Of a stretch of 13,233 nucleotides of DNA, positions 12,324 to 13,233 are shown piece after piece. The number at the start of each line of letters is the position of its first letter. The first letter of the stretch is position 1. Origin of the DNA: an uncultured Ruminococcus sp. (GTDB lineage Bacteria > Bacillota > Clostridia > Oscillospirales > Ruminococcaceae); contig CAJKFZ010000056.1 in the NCBI GenBank assembly GCA_905199285.1, positions 1 through 13,233 on the forward strand, given 5' to 3'. Below the pieces are notes generated by a model, which was not told the DNA's origin, searched no databases, and worked only from the letters and a program-made list of their open reading frames with translations. Position numbers and translations under genes: made by a program.

Positions 12324-13233
12324 ATGAATACTCTGCACTTCAAATATGCAGTTGAAATCGAAAAAACACGCTCTATAACTCAAGCGGCTGAAAATCTTTA
12401 TATGGCTCAGCCAAATCTGAGCAAAGCTATCAAAGAGCTTGAAAACACCCTCGGTATAACTATTTTTCGCCGTACCTCCAAGGGAGTTATCCCAACCGAT
12501 CAGGGACTTAAATTTCTGGGATATGCGAAACAGATACTTATACAGATAGACAATATGGAGTCTATACACGCTCCCGACAAGGAACAAAACCGCAAGCTGA
12601 GGATCTCTGTTCCGAGAGCCGGATATATCTCCAAAGCTTTTTCAGAATATATCGCGGCAATGGAATCTTGTGATGATATGGAGATCTATTTCTGCGAAAC
12701 AAATTCAATGAGAACTATCGAACACATTCGTGAGCATGGATACGACTTCGGGATCATACGCTATAATACGGCGCACGAAAAGTATTTCACCGATTTTCTC
12801 GCCGAAAAAAATCTCGACGGCAAGCTTCTCTGGGAATATGAAATGCTCGCTGTAATGTCAGCGGAACATCCTGTTGCAAACGACGACAGTCTTAATTATG
12901 CCGAGCTTTCTTCTCAGTATACCGAGCTTTGTCAGGGAGACGATTCCGTTCCGTATATTCCCGGAGCTGTAGAAAAGCTGTTTGCTGAAAACCGTCCGGC
13001 AGACGTTCCTGTTAAAAGAGTTTGTATGTTCGACCGTGGAAGCGCACTTGATTTCCTTTTAACCGTTCCGCAGGCTTTCATGCTCGATTCGCCTGTTCCG
13101 TCCAGCTTATGCGGAAAATACGGTCTTATTCAGAGAAAATGCGCTTTCAGGGACAACAGTTTTAAAGATATGATCGTTTATTCCTCAGGTCATAAACTTA
13201 CAGAAAAAGAACTCCAGCTTATAAACAGACTTT
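12324..13233 (+). CDS. LysR-type transcriptional regulator (runs off the right edge)
   Basis: The frame is open for 303 codons to the window end, so the stop is not seen. Residues ~1-60 are a LysR winged helix-turn-helix (ITQAAENLYMAQPNLSKAIKELENTLGITIFRR, shown here by its parts SITQAAENL and NLSKAIKELE), followed by a linker helix and the start of a substrate-binding domain (RKLRISVPRAGYIS from ~90). GGAGG (12311-12315) lies 8 bases before ATG. It is 41 bases after the acetyltransferase; a weak 5-bp palindrome (AGAAC/GTTCT) but no real terminator lies between, so it may be in the same transcript. Only the usual role of the family, an effector-responsive DNA-binding regulator, can be stated; its targets and ligand are unknown. 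LysR regulators often control neighbouring genes. Confidence 0.92.
   Translation, partial: MNTLHFKYAVEIEKTRSITQAAENLYMAQPNLSKAIKELENTLGITIFRRTSKGVIPTDQGLKFLGYAKQILIQIDNMESIHAPDKEQNRKLRISVPRAGYISKAFSEYIAAMESCDDMEIYFCETNSMRTIEHIREHGYDFGIIRYNTAHEKYFTDFLAEKNLDGKLLWEYEMLAVMSAEHPVANDDSLNYAELSSQYTELCQGDDSVPYIPGAVEKLFAENRPADVPVKRVCMFDRGSALDFLLTVPQAFMLDSPVPSSLCGKYGLIQRKCAFRDNSFKDMIVYSSGHKLTEKELQLINRL

Overview
The window looks like chromosomal DNA of a low-to-moderate GC Gram-positive gut-type bacterium, most likely a clostridial/Ruminococcus-like Firmicute. Evidence: strong GGAGG-type ribosome binding sites, many near-consensus TTGACA-N17-TATAAT promoters, CCA encoded in the tRNA gene, a membrane-anchored MurF-like ligase beside a D-Ala-D-Ala ligase, and a short holin-like toxin gene. 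This placement is inference; no rRNA or other strong taxonomic marker is present.

Left part (1-4640, minus strand): a four-gene phosphonate operon reads right to left from a promoter at 4611-4639: aepX (PEP mutase with an N-terminal cytidylyltransferase-like domain), phnW-like aminotransferase, pntC (2-aminoethylphosphonate cytidylyltransferase) and aepY (phosphonopyruvate decarboxylase). Together they would turn PEP into phosphonopyruvate, phosphonoacetaldehyde, 2-aminoethylphosphonate (AEP) and CMP-AEP, an activated headgroup for decorating a surface glycan or lipid. The transferase that would use CMP-AEP is not in the window. aepX carries an in-frame TGA just after its conserved active-site His-Ser, with the rest of the protein intact behind it. 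A new minus-strand promoter lies directly after aepY and leaves the window.

Middle (4640-7920): a divergent YeiH-type putative sulfate exporter (+); a convergent YghZ-type aldo/keto reductase (-) with a shared two-way terminator; a 79-residue unknown protein and tRNA-Leu(UAA) in one minus-strand transcript; then a compact cassette that I read as a type I toxin-antitoxin unit. It has a 27-codon membrane peptide, convergent consensus promoters, a 20-bp stem joining the toxin mRNA's 5' and 3' ends, and a short antisense RNA. The cassette is flanked by two diverged copies of a divergent promoter block.

Right part (7920-13233, plus strand): alpha/beta hydrolase, membrane MurF-like Mur ligase, D-Ala-D-Ala ligase, sugar O-acetyltransferase and the start of a LysR-type regulator. 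This is probably one cell-wall-related transcription unit, possibly with the regulator attached.

Three copies of one hairpin-rich intergenic repeat (about 1924-2100, 5814-5917, 10304-10473) are scattered between these genes. Two copies keep their stems through compensatory changes, and two begin exactly at a gene's TAA stop codon.
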